Assembly (NCBI GenBank): GCA_018873245.2
Contig: JAEMBT020000009.1
Location: 16,797,794-16,861,793, forward strand
Direction: 5' to 3'
Source: Archegozetes longisetosus
Lineage: Eukaryota; Arthropoda; Arachnida; Sarcoptiformes; Trhypochthoniidae
Length of the DNA stretch: 64,000 bases
In this document: piece by piece, positions 61,901 to 64,000 of the stretch
Numbering within the stretch: the first letter of the stretch is position 1
Layout: every line of letters begins with the position of its first letter
Notes under the pieces: generated by a model
The model's database searches: none
What the model was told of the DNA's origin: nothing
The model's input: only the letters and a program-made list of their open reading frames with translations
Position numbers and translations under genes: made by a program

Positions 61901-63718
61901 GTATTAAATATAGGAAACAACTAAATTGCTTGTTATAAAGGGTCAATCCGGGTAGTAACAAATATTGTTGTATAAAGCACTACAACAATAGTTAGATAAG
62001 AACTAAAGCCAAATGAAAACTTCGTAGCTATCTATCAATTTAAATAAAAGCCATTGTTATCAAGTAAGACATACCTAAGTAAAGCTCTGGAATGTGTTCC
62101 ACAATTGAACATTTGGGATCCATAACTATGTGATTCTTTTCGGCCAGTTGTCGACATATGAGAGAGACAGTCATCCGTTCGTCAGCTAATAAACTTTTGG
62201 CACTATTGTCAGCCGTGAACACTTTGACGAACAACTAGATAAACACGATTGAATAAAGATATATATAAAACAGGATCTGATGGGAAAATATTTAAAATAC
62301 AATTTCAAATGATAGACTAGTTTATGATCTGTGTTATCGCGATGCATTAATGTTTTGTATAATACAACTTGTATTACACACTGGCAGTGCTAAAAGTCCT
62401 AAAACGCTAAGAACCCGAACGCAGATAACCACAAGAAGTAGTACTAAAATTAGTTAATAATCAACCGATTGACTATCGGAGCTAAAGGCAAAGTGTTTGG
62501 TGGTAGAAGAAGAGTAGTATTTTGATAAGAAGTTGCTAAATCTAATATATTGGTACCTTCTTTATGCTGGCCTCTCGCATTTTCTCGAGGGCTATTTTTA
62601 TTTTCTCAGCTTTCATACGGACTGCTGTTTGATCCTGAGAGAAAATAGACAAAGTAGGAAAATAAGACAAAGTCAGGAAATAAGGCAAAGAGTAAAAAAC
62701 AGTTACAGTAAAGCAAGTTATAAAAAAAGACTAAGAATCAGTCACTGAAAACATTTTAGTTTCAACACATTCACATAGATACACACTATACACATGCTAT
62801 TCTACATTCAATACAATGTGATATAGATGTGAGCAAAGAAGCATGCTAAATTGTTAACGCAATAAAGCCTAGGCGATGGTTATCGCTTCGATTGCCAGCC
62901 GACACAAACCATACTTTAATTAGGGCTATGAATTTCTGGTCTCGCCTTAACCATCAGTCCGTTGCTTCACTGAAGAAAGTCTAATATTGTTTGCGAGTCT
63001 AGCTCAAAAGGAAAGTATAACATTGCAGGTTTAATACTATTTGGTAGAGCTTTCAAGACATTTTAGGCTTAATTCTATAGAAGTGTTGGTTTTTATGGCG
63101 AATGACACAATTCTTAGCCCTAATAGTCAATTAAATAAATTTCTAAACACTAGTTAGCTTTAGGTTTTCGTATCATTATTTCATGTTTTATTACCTGAAC
63201 GTCTTTCGCTTGGGTTGTATTACTTTTAGATAATATCTGACTAGAGTTTGAAATACTGGCACCACCTGATGATGAAGATTGTTCTGAGGATAGCATAGAA
63301 AGTGAGTCTGAATAGGCTGAATCATTATCCGGAGAGTCAGTTCGTGCGCCATTTGTGTATTGCATCTGCAATCGGATCACACGTTCAATAACAATAACAT
63401 TAATAAACATGTCTTTTATTTAATTATCTAATTTTCTACTCTACTAAAGGTAGCTCTTATATACCTCAGCACTACTTCCACCACCAGAACCAGATCGACG
63501 ATGAGATCGATTAGTATATGAGGGATCAGTCATTGTTTCTCCATTAATTGAATTATCATTAGGCGTTAGCGTTAGATCACTAGTTGTGGTCGTAGGTTTG
63601 TCTTCCCTATCTTTAGAGACACCGTTAGTAACTTGACTTTTAGCTAAATCGTGATCTATTTGTGTTCCTAGTGCGCAAAGTTGACCGAGAATTGCGTCCA
63701 ATTCACTCTCTGGACTCG
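58993..63718 (-). CDS. MIG-10/RIAM/lamellipodin (Pico) adaptor, 5' end missing
   Basis: Five exons on the minus strand: 63718-63465, 63365-63195, 62634-62557, 62234-62075 and 61619-58993, about 1,095 residues. The first visible exon gives SPESELDAILGQL, the talin-binding-like helix of the family, then a Ser/Thr-rich part. The 26-codon exon (DQTAVRMKAEKIKIALEKMR) is the coiled coil before the RA domain. The RA domain spans the next exon and the start of the last (ADERMTV, ERFYEDNESLVENVLLWTRD). The PH domain follows (VEGNLYLKSDGKKAWKKHFF to TGIRIAKYG). The rest is Gln- and Pro-rich, with candidate EVH1/SH3 ligands (LPPPPPEVL, PLPPPPETF, VPPPPPKR) and the conserved FLREIQRVMEKKWKVAQ to LGFRDP segment. 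Family members link Ras/Rap GTPases and phosphoinositides to Ena/VASP and actin at the leading edge. All visible splice phases agree. The first visible exon starts within a codon, so earlier exons lie right of the window. Confidence 0.92.
61655..61805. repeat. tandem repeat in a Pico intron
   Basis: About seven imperfect copies of a unit of about 20 bp like AAGGCATACACTCTTATA, in the intron between the RA-domain exons. The array keeps a plus-strand frame open by chance. Confidence 0.85.
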
Positions 63719-64000
63719 CTATAGAGCAGAACAATCAGATTAGAAGTAAGATCAAAATGACACAATAGTGTAAATAAACTGTTCTGGGATTAAAAGATTA
63801 TTAGGATTATTAGGAGAGAAAGAAAAATATAATTACGCTATAGATGCTAATCAAGCTAGTAATTGATTTTTTAGTAAAAATATAATTACTTTCGAGATTG
63901 GCCAGAGAATAATGCACTGAATCCAACATTTCTTATGATTATTTAACCAACCTTTAGGACAAAACAAAACAATTTATTTAAATTAGTATATATTTACATA
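63719..64000. other. intron of Pico, right edge
   Basis: Upstream (on the minus strand) of the acceptor TGTTCTGCTCTATAG. No further exon is recognised before the window ends. Confidence 0.5.

Overview
The window is eukaryotic, AT-rich nuclear DNA with split genes, GT-AG introns and AATAAA signals after the stop codons. The protein set is animal: a cholecystokinin/sulfakinin-type GPCR pair, HEATR3, golgin-97 and a MIG-10/RIAM/lamellipodin (Pico) adaptor. Glutamine- and asparagine-rich runs, very short introns in one gene and many Tc1/mariner and hAT remnants fit an arthropod, perhaps a mite or other chelicerate. That placement is inference; the sequence does not prove it.

Layout. 1-8252 (+): 3' part of a first CCK/sulfakinin receptor (three exons; its first exon lies left of the window). 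8253-13796: gene-free except for a deleted mariner element (8871-9247) and a nearly full-length but broken Tc1-like transposon (11486-12893). 13797-16007 (+): a compact seven-exon HEATR3 gene with introns of 61-79 bp. 16360-16735 (-): a small heat-shock protein pseudogene. 17140-27960: no gene seen; holds a hairpin and a hAT-type non-autonomous element. 27973-43816 (+): a second, four-exon CCK/sulfakinin receptor whose introns (9.0, 3.2 and 2.3 kb) hold at least eight repeat elements. 46554-48072 (-): a two-exon, much shortened golgin-97 with a GRIP domain. 48073-58992: no gene, rich in microsatellites and minisatellites. 58993-63718 (-): five exons of a Pico/MIG-10/lamellipodin gene, whose 5' end lies right of the window.

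The two receptors share intron phases and exactly equal lengths of two internal exons (204 and 171 nt), so they are tandem paralogs, now separated by about 20 kb that includes HEATR3. The other genes have no evident functional link to them: HEATR3 is a ribosomal-protein import factor, golgin-97 a trans-Golgi tether, and Pico an actin regulator.

I did not find a wholly new biological system. The most unusual observations are: a one-base reading-frame break in an A-run of the second receptor's first exon; several long inverted repeats inside receptor introns that would form long RNA hairpins if transcribed; a possible old coding sequence split by two separate hAT insertions; a transposase with an apparent DD36E spacing; and a golgin-97 of about half the usual length that keeps both conserved ends.
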